A DNA stretch of 64,000 bases. It comes from Flagellimonas sp. S3867 (GTDB lineage: Bacteria > Bacteroidota > Bacteroidia > Flavobacteriales > Flavobacteriaceae). A model generated the notes under the pieces. That model saw only the letters and a list, made by a program, of their open reading frames with translations. It had not been told where the DNA came from and made no database searches. Positions 54,962 to 62,457 of the stretch are shown in pieces. Location: positions 1,105,187 through 1,169,186 of the forward strand of contig NZ_JACVMN010000002.1 in NCBI RefSeq assembly GCF_014698935.1. The letters run 5' to 3'. How positions within the stretch are numbered: the stretch's first letter is position 1; every line of letters starts with the position of its first letter. The translations under genes and the position numbers were made by a program.

Positions 54962-55130
54962 CAAATCAAAAAACGAACAGTCAATCAATCAAGGTTTAGT
55001 AGCAAAACACGTATTTTCAAAGAACGGAGCTGTATTTGTAAGAAGCACCCAAAATTTGGAAATAGACGAATGGTCAGCAATAAATTTCTACTGGATGCCC
55101 ATGCTCAAACTAGAAAGGGAACTGGCCTAA
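54954..55130 (+). CDS. Candidate 58-residue small protein overlapping the previous stop
   Basis: An ATG at 54954 inside the stop of the barrel gene (ATGAATAA) opens a frame of 58 codons ending with TAA at 55128. The peptide has an even residue mix (AKHVFSKNGAVFVRST, EIDEWSAINFYWMPML) and no clear signal peptide or membrane segment. The overlap suggests translational coupling, but length alone is weak evidence. It could be a small protein or the end of a degraded gene. Low confidence. Confidence 0.3.
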   Translation: MNNKSKNEQSINQGLVAKHVFSKNGAVFVRSTQNLEIDEWSAINFYWMPMLKLERELA

Positions 55131-55321
55131 AGACCATTCAGAACATTAAGAAAATACGATTACGGCAGCACATCATTTTGGAGGATTGATACATGGTTTT
55201 CTCATCGTATCAATGGCCTAATTTCTTTAACCTAGTTGCAGAACAACAGAGGCGGAGTGCCAATTGGAATGGCCACCTTTGTTGAGCTGCCGAATAGAAT
55301 TTTAATCAAAAAACGAACAAC
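55131..55321 (+). other. Structured leader with two hairpins before the GIN gene
   Basis: Hairpin 1: ATTGATAC (55185-55192) pairs with GTATCAAT (55207-55214), extended inside by ATG/CAT. Hairpin 2: from GCAG at 55238 to CTGC at 55290, with CAACAGAGG pairing CCTTTGTTG and a GCCA/TGG tip, about 18 pairs with two internal loops. No T run follows either, so they are not classic terminators. They may be regulatory RNA structure in the leader of the GIN gene. Confidence 0.4.
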
Positions 55322-56155
55322 ATGATAACAATCAGAACAATTTTTATTGCTGCGGCAATAGGGGTGTTTGCCTCCTCTTGCTCCTATGAAACTATTAGGG
55401 TATCCGATGAGATATCCACTATAGAATACGATTTTGACAATATTACGGCGCTATCGGTCGCAACGGATTTTAAAGCATATGTTACCTTTTCGGACACCGA
55501 AGAAAGTGTTCGAATAAAGGCCAATGATAATTTATTTGACAAAATCAGGGTTTATAAAGAAGGAGGAAAACTTACGGTCAAACTTAAAAACTATATCAAC
55601 ATTAAGGGCAAAGAAACCTTGCAGTTGCATATTACCACAGCTGAAATCAAGGATTTTGAGGCATCTTCCGATGCATCCATTTATTTGGATGATTTCTTGA
55701 ATGCTGATGACGTTACGATAGATTTAAGTTCCGATGCATATTTTGAGGGAAATATTACAACGAATGATTTTGAGTTAAGAGCTTCCTCTGATAGTAAAGT
55801 GAATTTAATTCTAGATGCATCACGCGCATTCATGAACCTCTCCTCTGGTGCTAAAGTGGATGGAGAAATTAGAACACAAGATGCCACACTCAAGTTAACT
55901 TCCGACAGTGCCATCGATGCCATTGGCACAATGGATAATTTGGAAGCCACATTATCTTCCGACAGTAAGTTGGGTGATTATGGACTTCACATTGAAGATT
56001 TAGAGATTTCGTTGTCATCCGATAGTGATGCCTATCTGACTGTTTCAAACACGATTGATGTTACCGCGAGTTCAGATGCCAGACTTTTTTATAAGGGCGA
56101 CGCCGAAATTGTTAGGCAGATATTATCCAGCGACGGGAGGGTCATCAAAAAATAA
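55322..56155 (+). CDS. Head GIN-domain lipoprotein (DUF2807)
   Basis: The 277-residue protein has a lipobox (VFASSC, Cys20) and the head GIN domain: SVATDFKAYVTFSDTEESV, then repeated ASSDA/LSSDA turns (LSSDAYFEGNITTNDFEL, ASSDSKVNLILD, TLSSDSKLGDYG, ASSDARLFYKGD), which form a right-handed beta-helix. GIN proteins are putative autotransporter-like surface adhesins of Bacteroidota. It ends the sigma-factor module. The family is sure; ligand and exact location are not known. Confidence 0.9.
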   Translation: MITIRTIFIAAAIGVFASSCSYETIRVSDEISTIEYDFDNITALSVATDFKAYVTFSDTEESVRIKANDNLFDKIRVYKEGGKLTVKLKNYINIKGKETLQLHITTAEIKDFEASSDASIYLDDFLNADDVTIDLSSDAYFEGNITTNDFELRASSDSKVNLILDASRAFMNLSSGAKVDGEIRTQDATLKLTSDSAIDAIGTMDNLEATLSSDSKLGDYGLHIEDLEISLSSDSDAYLTVSNTIDVTASSDARLFYKGDAEIVRQILSSDGRVIKK

Positions 56156-56191
56156 TTTCTCGGCTCAGTTCTAAATTTTTTAGGGGAAAGA

Positions 56192-56250
56192 GCATCGCCT
56201 TTTGTGGTGTGGGGTATTCTGAATACTTTTAATAAAAAAAAAGGCAATGC
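56192..56250 (+). promoter_or_regulatory. Possible start-site-masking RNA hairpin before DUF4202
   Basis: GCATCGCCTTTT (56192-56203) can pair with AAAAGGCAATGC (56239-56250) with one mismatch. The right arm contains the ATG of the DUF4202 gene. Between them GTATTC/GAATAC (56214-56226) forms a short inner hairpin. Such a fold would hide the start codon. Confidence 0.35.
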
Positions 56251-56846
56251 CTGAATCCCAAAAGCTGTCTATGGCGTTTCAACTTTTTGACGAGGCCAAT
56301 AGCAAGGATCCCAATATCGAAATGTATAACGGAGAAAAATTTCCGAAGGAGTTGCTGTATGCTACCCGTATGACGGACACCTTGAAGGAATTTGCTCCTG
56401 AAGTTTCAGAGGGATTGCAACTGGCAGCGCGATCGCAGCACATCTGCAGATGGCAAATTCCTAGAAGTGATTATGAAATGAATCGTACGGGATATTTGAA
56501 ATGGCGACAGGATTTAAAAAAATTCCATGCGCAAAAAACAACGGAAATACTCAAGCAACTAGGCTATGAATCTGAAATTATCGATCAAGTAGAGTTTCTT
56601 TTGCTAAAAAAGCAGCTAAAGAAAAACGAAGAGACCCAAACCTTGGAAGATGTAGTTTGTTTGGTATTTCTACGGTATTATTTTGAGCCCTTCGCGAACA
56701 AACATTCTGATGAAAAGGTAGTGGAGATACTTCAAAAAACATGGAGAAAAATGTCCTTGAAAGGGCAGAGTGCGGCAACTAAGTTGCCAATTTCCGACCA
56801 GTCCATGGGTTTAATCAAAAAAGCGATTGCGAATGGAACGGAATGA
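56247..56846 (+). CDS. DUF4202 family protein
   Basis: The 199-residue soluble protein matches DUF4202: SMAFQLFDEANSKDPN, KELLYATRMTDTL, LAARSQHICRWQIPRSDYEM and a LEDVVCLVFLRYYFEPF segment near the C-terminus. The conserved His and Arg residues in the helix around QHICRW suggest an HD-like metal centre. The family often lies beside siroheme and sulfate-assimilation genes, and here it overlaps the start of the siroheme synthase NAD domain, so the two are coupled. Function unproven. Confidence 0.88.
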   Translation: MPESQKLSMAFQLFDEANSKDPNIEMYNGEKFPKELLYATRMTDTLKEFAPEVSEGLQLAARSQHICRWQIPRSDYEMNRTGYLKWRQDLKKFHAQKTTEILKQLGYESEIIDQVEFLLLKKQLKKNEETQTLEDVVCLVFLRYYFEPFANKHSDEKVVEILQKTWRKMSLKGQSAATKLPISDQSMGLIKKAIANGTE

Positions 56847-57414
56847 ACTGTACCCCATTTTTCTTAAAGCCGCAAACTTGAACATACTTGTTGTTGGAGG
56901 AGGTAATGTTGGACTAGAAAAATTGACTTTTCTGTTAAAATCAAGTCCAAATGCCAATGTTCAAATTGTGGCCCCAAAATTTTTAGGAAATACCTTGGAG
57001 TTGGCCAATAAACATAATGTTGAGATAACAACAGCCGAATACCATAAAAAATACCTGAAAGGGAAGCATATAGTTGTTGCATGTACGGACAACGTCAACG
57101 TAAATGAGCAGGTCTACCATGATTGCAGAGCGCAAAGCATTTTGGTAAATGTAGCAGACAATCCACCATTCTGTGATTTTTATATGGGTGGAATAGTGAC
57201 CAAAGGGAATGTGAAAATTGCTATTTCTACAAATGGAAAATCTCCAACTGTAGCAAAGAGGCTAAGACAATTCTTTGAAGATATTGTTCCCGAAAATATT
57301 GATGATTTGGTCAAAAATTTGAATGAATATCGAAAAACCTTAAAAGGAGATTTTGATGAAAAGGTAGATGCATTAAATGAGTTTACCAAAAGTCTGGTGG
57401 ACAAAAAGAAATAG
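56833..57414 (+). CDS. Precorrin-2 dehydrogenase / sirohydrochlorin ferrochelatase-like protein
   Basis: The 193-residue protein is the NAD-dependent dehydrogenase part of siroheme synthase (Met8p/CysG N-domain type): NILVVGGGNVGLEKLTFLL is the Rossmann site and NVADNPPFCDFYMGG the conserved central motif. It oxidises precorrin-2 to sirohydrochlorin and may insert iron to give siroheme for sulfite or nitrite reductase. No methyltransferase domain is fused. I chose ATG 56833 over a TTG at 56827. It overlaps DUF4202 by 14 bases and converges on the LytTR gene. Confidence 0.9.
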   Translation: MERNELYPIFLKAANLNILVVGGGNVGLEKLTFLLKSSPNANVQIVAPKFLGNTLELANKHNVEITTAEYHKKYLKGKHIVVACTDNVNVNEQVYHDCRAQSILVNVADNPPFCDFYMGGIVTKGNVKIAISTNGKSPTVAKRLRQFFEDIVPENIDDLVKNLNEYRKTLKGDFDEKVDALNEFTKSLVDKKK

Positions 57415-57447
57415 AGTAGAACTCAAGTAAATTCAAGCACTCAACTC

Positions 57448-58200
57448 TTATAACCTTTTCATCGCATCGATAAGATCATCTTTTTTCCTAGGAGAAAGGC
57501 TAACATGCATATCGTTGCTCATAATTATATAACCACCATCAGATTTAATATACTTTTTTACCTCTCTTAAATTGATGAGATAGCTATTATGCACCCGCAT
57601 GAATAGTTGGTCAGATAACAAGTTTTCATATTCTTTAAGATGTTTGCTGACCAAAAGGGAGGTTTTGTTTTTCAGAACAAAGGAAGTGTAGGAGCCATCC
57701 GCTTTACACAGAATAATATCGTCAATTGCGATAAATTCCATGCCCGCCGTTGTGGCCAAACAAATTTTTTCTTGTTTGTTAGATTCTCTGGAAAGGCTTT
57801 GCATAAGAGTGTCTATCTGCTGCCTATATACATTTGTGTCCATGCGGGTTCTTGCTTTCTCAACAGATTGTTGTAGTTCATCTAAATCAATAGGTTTTAG
57901 CAAATAGTCCAAAGAGCTAAATTTGATTGCTTTAACAGCATATTTTTCGAAAGCTGTAGTAAAAATAACTTCGAAACTAGGCTCTTTGATTTGATTCAAG
58001 ACATCAAATCCCACACCTGATTGCAATTCGATGTCAAGAAATACAACATCTGGGCTATAAACAGACAGTACTTTAACAGCTTCCTGGACAGAACTGGCCA
58101 TGGCTATTACTTGTACATCTTTGCAAAATTCTTCCAACAATGATTTGAGCGTTTCACGGCTGTGTTTTTCATCTTCAACAATTACTACTTTTAGTATCAT
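57448..58200 (-). CDS. LytTR-type response regulator
   Basis: The 250-residue regulator has a receiver domain (VIVEDEKHSRETLKSLL, phospho-acceptor Asp in DVVFLDIELQSG, LLKPIDLDELQQSV) and a C-terminal LytTR DNA-binding domain (IDDIILCKADGSYTSF, FMRVHNSYLINLREVKKY). LytTR domains bind pairs of direct repeats. No histidine kinase gene is adjacent in the window; its partner is elsewhere. Its 5' region holds two GGTTGC copies directly before the start. Confidence 0.92.
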   Translation of the reverse strand: MILKVVIVEDEKHSRETLKSLLEEFCKDVQVIAMASSVQEAVKVLSVYSPDVVFLDIELQSGVGFDVLNQIKEPSFEVIFTTAFEKYAVKAIKFSSLDYLLKPIDLDELQQSVEKARTRMDTNVYRQQIDTLMQSLSRESNKQEKICLATTAGMEFIAIDDIILCKADGSYTSFVLKNKTSLLVSKHLKEYENLLSDQLFMRVHNSYLINLREVKKYIKSDGGYIIMSNDMHVSLSPRKKDDLIDAMKRL

Positions 58201-58855
58201 AAGGTTGCTTTTGGTTGCACATGAAAAGTGCTCGCTTGTAGTTGAACAAATAATTCATAACAAGCAGAGACTTTCACATTATTTAGCTTTTTAGAATAAT
58301 AGTTTTATCTATTGTGTATTTATTATACTGTTAGGTCAATTGTATTAATTTAATAATTAATTTTTTCATGAATTTCCATAAAAAATCTTCTCCTTTTGAT
58401 AAGGAACCGAAGTTTCTGGATAAATTGGGGGAATTAATTTTGACTAGGAGGTAAATTTCGGATTTTTTTAATTCTTTTAAAATAACCCATTCTAATCTTA
58501 ATTTTAAATAAGATTGGATAACCTCTCTTTAAAAAGCTCACCATTTTCACCTCTTAAATTACTATTGCGCAGCATAACCCCATACTTGCTTACAGTAAAT
58601 TAGAAGTTACTTGTGGTGAGCGTAGCGTTAATGTCATTGATATTAAACTCTTAAGTTTAAATCTTTAATGATTTTCATCGAATGAAATTACAAGATTTGG
58701 TCATTCATTAATCGTACCGGTTGACGTATCCTTGTTCTCAATTGATAAATTTGTTGTTTTAATATATGGAGCGATTTTTTTTGTAACCATATAACAATTA
58801 CAAAGAATTAAATCTATCTTCAGATACTACTACAAGTATTTTCATAATCCCAGAA
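58201..58855. other. AT-rich non-coding stretch upstream of the LytTR gene
   Basis: The 655 bases hold no gene I can support. Small AT-rich inverted repeats are present: TTAAACT/AGTTTAA at 58643-58660 and AATCTTA/TAAGATT at 58494-58515. Two copies of GGTTGC lie close to the start of the LytTR gene. I see no promoter, RNA gene or recognisable gene remnant. Confidence 0.35.
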
Positions 58856-59518
58856 TTAAGCTGATTTAACACCTAAATTGGATGTTGAAATAGTCGTAAG
58901 TCGTGTTGGAGATTTACCCGTACTTGCTGATGGTTTAAAATGCCCTTTAAATTCTATTGGGGCTAAATTGCTAAAATAAGTTAGCACATCATTATAGTTG
59001 TTAATATTTACCCCAGCCCTTTGCAATGTCTCGTACACCATCAGTTTTCCTGATTTTCCTACGTCATTATTAAATGTATTTTTATGCTTCGATTTTATGA
59101 TAAGAATTTTAAGATTTATCAGATGCCTTGGCGGCACATGATAATTGGAAACACTGTCCAAAAGACTTTTAAAAGTAATATAGACCCTGCCTACATTTTT
59201 ATAAACATTTGCAACGTATCCCAAGGTGCCATTGTTTAAGGGTAGTTTTAAACAGGTTTCTTCAGTTTCCAAATAGAACAAGATAGGATAATGGTGTAAT
59301 GTTTCTTCGGTTATTTGGGGGACATCTAAAATAAATGACCAGCCTGGTGATTGCTTGCTCATATCATAGGAAAGAAGCTCTATTGTGTCGGAAGACAGTA
59401 GCGAATGTTGATTTTTAATGGTAGTATGTTCGGTATAAGATTTGTTAATAAGGTACATAGGATATCCTATGATTATGGCCGCACAAATCAATGTCCAAAT
59501 TATTGTTAAAAGATGCAT
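58856..59518 (-). CDS. Membrane-anchored protein of unknown function
   Basis: I do not recognise this 220-residue product. It has one N-terminal hydrophobic segment (LLTIIWTLICAAIIIGYPMYLI, about 3-24), so it is probably anchored in the inner membrane with a soluble extracytoplasmic part of about 190 residues rich in Ser, Thr and Asn. No catalytic motif is visible. I chose ATG 59518 rather than TTG 59524. The region is gene-poor and the gene may be acquired or lineage-specific. It ends about 655 bases before the LytTR gene, so it is unlikely to be in the same operon. Confidence 0.55.
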   Translation of the reverse strand: MHLLTIIWTLICAAIIIGYPMYLINKSYTEHTTIKNQHSLLSSDTIELLSYDMSKQSPGWSFILDVPQITEETLHHYPILFYLETEETCLKLPLNNGTLGYVANVYKNVGRVYITFKSLLDSVSNYHVPPRHLINLKILIIKSKHKNTFNNDVGKSGKLMVYETLQRAGVNINNYNDVLTYFSNLAPIEFKGHFKPSASTGKSPTRLTTISTSNLGVKSA

Positions 59519-59524
59519 GATCAA

Positions 59525-59832
59525 TGATTAAGTTAAAAGACTTGGGAACCTTTGTTGATACATTATCTAAGTAACGGAATATTAAGATGAAATAATCCGG
59601 TAATGGACGGATGCAGCCTTTAATTTGACAAATGCCTCAAAACCGACCAAATGCCTTTTTTGTCGATAAAATGCAAATCAACCCGTGAATCAAAAACCCA
59701 TAACCTTTCTTGCAAAGTTTATTTCCAACTATAAAATTGAGAAAAACTACCTGATTGGATATTATTTCAAAAGCTCACAACACATTTAATAGCCAAACAA
59801 GCCAGTGTTTGTTTTTGGGGATAAGTTGAAGA
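59525..59832. other. Non-coding gap with a direct repeat
   Basis: The 308 bases between the two unrecognised genes contain an 8-base direct repeat CAAATGCC at 59629-59636 and 59648-59655 (19 bases start to start, about two helical turns). On the minus strand it lies 110-140 bases upstream of the 59518 start, so it could be a regulator site. Nothing else is recognised. Confidence 0.35.
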
Positions 59833-60219
59833 TTATGTTTTGGCATCATTGGTTTCACCTAAATGTTCCAGCTGGCCAACGACGTTCATTACATCATAAT
59901 TGGCAATTCTTCGGGTACTATAGTTTCTTTTAATGTGGTTTACATATGAATGAATTTCCAGGGTATAGTAATTTTCAAGGTCAAAAATCGAATCTTCCAC
60001 AGATTCGGTGCTTTCACTTATTCTCCTTTTTCCAAATGATCTTGCGTGGTAAACCATTTTGTAACTGTTATTGTCCTCATCCATCCAATCAATGGTTACC
60101 TCTATAAAATCGTCCATTCTTTCCCTAAGCTTATAGGTTGCTTTTTTGGGGATGTTACCAAACTCATATTCGGATTTTACGAGGTTTAAAATCCATTTTT
60201 CAAGAAAGTTATCTCTCAT
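59833..60219 (-). CDS. Small soluble protein of unknown function
   Basis: I do not recognise this 128-residue protein. It has no signal peptide or membrane segment and is highly charged, with a central acidic stretch (IDWMDEDNNSYKM) and a basic stretch (RSFGKRRIS). The predicted secondary structure looks mixed alpha/beta. A short lysine-rich open frame lies just upstream at 60230-60448. It is real enough in codon pattern to list, but could be a lineage-specific gene or part of a remnant. Confidence 0.5.
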   Translation of the reverse strand: MRDNFLEKWILNLVKSEYEFGNIPKKATYKLRERMDDFIEVTIDWMDEDNNSYKMVYHARSFGKRRISESTESVEDSIFDLENYYTLEIHSYVNHIKRNYSTRRIANYDVMNVVGQLEHLGETNDAKT

Positions 60220-60229
60220 GTCTATTTAA

Positions 60230-60448
60230 TTATTTAAAATGTTCTGGTTTAGGCTCAATAGAACCCTTTCCTTTTTTGATTTTATTTTTTGAGGATGATT
60301 TGTGTTCTCTGGTTATAGTGAAACATTTAGGTTTCATACAGGAGTCGGATTGGCGTAATTTAATTTGGGGAACAAAAGGTTGTAGAAGTTGAAGTAGATT
60401 ATCTAAGAAGGGTTGTTGATAACATATTATTTGGTCCGAACTCCAATT
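60230..60448 (-). pseudogene. Possible 3' remnant of a gene, or 35-residue small ORF
   Basis: On the minus strand a frame stays open from 60448 to the TAA at 60230 (72 codons) and has protein-like composition (YQQPFLDNLLQLLQPFVPQ, then a Lys/Ser-rich tail ending in KPEHFK). It has no start codon in its first half; the only ATG (60337) would give a 35-residue basic peptide. It may be the end of a degraded gene. I could not assign a family, so confidence is low. Confidence 0.25.
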
Positions 60449-60467
60449 TTATACGTTGTTAATGCTA

Positions 60468-61481
60468 TTAATTCATATTAAAGAGTTCTTTGAACCAATC
60501 AATGGTATTATTTCTTGCCCGTACACTTTGCTCAAGCTCATCCGTGTCAAAACCATGCCCGACGTTCTCAAGCAGATTTAGTTCTATGGGATTTTCCTTT
60601 TCCATGAGCAGGTCTACCATGCACAGAGCATTTTCGGCCAAATAACCTTCGGCAGCAATATGGAACAACATAGGGGCGTACACCTGATAAATGTTATCCG
60701 TAAGAGCGTCGTCTCCACAAGGATTTCCGCCCCAATAACCATGGCCATAAACTCCTCCGTAATAAAAGACACCACCTTTGAAACCTCCCTCATTGGGAAT
60801 TACGGGTGGTGGCCGTACCCCGTCGGCCTCGGTATATTCCTTGCCATCGTATTTTTGGGTCCATTTCCAACCTGATGGTGTGGCATTTGAATCATAAAGA
60901 GTAGCAAAAGTGGCTCCTGCACCATCGGAAAAACCAAGAATGCCAATATCTTTTGATCTTACGATTTTGGAACCGTCTTCAAAAGTCAAGTTCCGTAAAA
61001 GAGTAAGGGCGGCATTGGCATGTCTGGGGCGCACAAACTGAGCACTTATCTTAAAGGTCTCTGGAGGAGTGTCCCATTTTCCTGATCTTTCAACTGCTCC
61101 AGCACCTGTGTAGCTGTCCACGTAAGCCCCGACAAAACAATTCTCATTAAAAATATCTTTCCACTCTCTGTTTTGACTTGACATTATTCCTTTGGATGGA
61201 TCATCATCTTTCCACATACCTCCTGATCCGTGCTTAAGAACAACTGCGGGAAAATCCTTAAGATTACAATCTTTGGGGATGGATATATAGACTGGGATGT
61301 CGTAATTATCAACAGTGACGTACAATATGGTATCCGAACTGGTAGCAGATATTGTGGCTCCTTTATCTGGTGGTTTAGATAAAGGACCATTGTCATCTTT
61401 TCCGCAAGAAAAACACAAAACACAAAACATAACAAGCGTAAGTAGGTTGATGATTTTAGGTGGTTTTGGGTATGAAATCAT
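60468..61481 (-). CDS. Dienelactone-hydrolase-like alpha/beta-hydrolase lipoprotein
   Basis: The 337-residue protein has a lipobox (LCFSC, Cys26) and an alpha/beta-hydrolase fold: FPAVVLKHGSGGMWKDDD, the nucleophile elbow GILGFSDGAGATFA (Ser in GFSDG), and a C-terminal NVGHGFD with the likely catalytic His. Such enzymes cleave esters or lactones. As a lipoprotein it would act at the cell envelope, perhaps on plant- or algal-derived compounds (inference). It is 21 bases from the end of the PorP/SprF gene on the same strand and may share its transcript. Confidence 0.85.
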   Translation of the reverse strand: MISYPKPPKIINLLTLVMFCVLCFSCGKDDNGPLSKPPDKGATISATSSDTILYVTVDNYDIPVYISIPKDCNLKDFPAVVLKHGSGGMWKDDDPSKGIMSSQNREWKDIFNENCFVGAYVDSYTGAGAVERSGKWDTPPETFKISAQFVRPRHANAALTLLRNLTFEDGSKIVRSKDIGILGFSDGAGATFATLYDSNATPSGWKWTQKYDGKEYTEADGVRPPPVIPNEGGFKGGVFYYGGVYGHGYWGGNPCGDDALTDNIYQVYAPMLFHIAAEGYLAENALCMVDLLMEKENPIELNLLENVGHGFDTDELEQSVRARNNTIDWFKELFNMN

Positions 61482-61502
61482 ATTTATAAAATTTAAAGTT
61501 TA

Positions 61503-62447
61503 TCAATAAGTGCACGTACAATTCGAAATACCTTGAAAAAGGTCTATGCCCAGGGTCAATACATGGGTTCCAGAGGAATAGCCCAATATTTCATTCATTA
61601 TCACCTGGTACGAATAGCCGAAGTAAAAATCCCCTTTCTTCAATCCGATAATAGGGGCTACATAAAGCGGACTTCCAGGTTGATCGTTTAAAAACCTGTA
61701 GGTAAAACCGGCATAATAGTAATCCAAGAAATCATACCACCTAAACTTGATATTGGCATCAGTGACTGATCGGCCATCACTTTCAAAATATTGGAAGAAA
61801 AGTGATGGCTCCAGCTCAAATTTGTCTCTAGGGTGTTTTCGATATTTATATCCAGCGTACAAATAATAATTACGCAAAGTATTCGGCTCGAAAATGGGAT
61901 TGAAATTTTTGAAATTCTTGTTAAGAATATTGGAAACATTCATGCTCAAGTAGAATCCACCCCTTCGATACAGGGCACCAACATCAAAATTGGGATTGTT
62001 CGAAGCACGATCATCCACAATTGCTTGATCATTGTTTTCATCAAAATTTTCAATATCTATTCGAAATTGATTCATGTTAAAGCTCAAGGCAAAGGAAAAG
62101 AAGTTGTCCTCGTGCCTATCTATGATCAAATGGTGGGCGAAAGAGATTTTGCCACCCCGCTGTTTGGTTTCCCCATTTGCATCGTTGTAGAGCACCATTC
62201 CAATACCTGATTTGTTGCCCAATCTCACATCAGCTGACAACGATTGGGTATCGGGAGCATTTTGGACCCCCACCCATTGGGTAAGCCCGTTCATTCGTAC
62301 TTTTACATAATTACCGATTCCAGCGTAGGAAGGCGACATTAGAAAGGGATTGTCAGAAAGGTATTGTGAAAGTTGAGGAATGGTCAATTCTTGCCCTCTT
62401 ACCAGGAACAGGCTCATTAATAGTATAAATAGGGTTATTTTTTTCAT
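61503..62447 (-). CDS. Second PorP/SprF-family type IX secretion protein
   Basis: The 314-residue outer-membrane barrel starts with a signal peptide (MKKITLFILLMSLFLVRG) and the family motif QLSQYLSDNPFLMSPSYAG, then MNGLTQWVGVQNAPDTQSLS, and ends with GYSYQVIMNEILGYSSGTHVLTLG, all PorP/SprF hallmarks. It follows the right-edge adhesin by ten bases and probably handles its secretion and attachment. No OmpA-family gene is found beside it, in contrast to the first triad. Confidence 0.92.
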   Translation of the reverse strand: MKKITLFILLMSLFLVRGQELTIPQLSQYLSDNPFLMSPSYAGIGNYVKVRMNGLTQWVGVQNAPDTQSLSADVRLGNKSGIGMVLYNDANGETKQRGGKISFAHHLIIDRHEDNFFSFALSFNMNQFRIDIENFDENNDQAIVDDRASNNPNFDVGALYRRGGFYLSMNVSNILNKNFKNFNPIFEPNTLRNYYLYAGYKYRKHPRDKFELEPSLFFQYFESDGRSVTDANIKFRWYDFLDYYYAGFTYRFLNDQPGSPLYVAPIIGLKKGDFYFGYSYQVIMNEILGYSSGTHVLTLGIDLFQGISNCTCTY

Positions 62448-62457
62448 TATAATTTAT

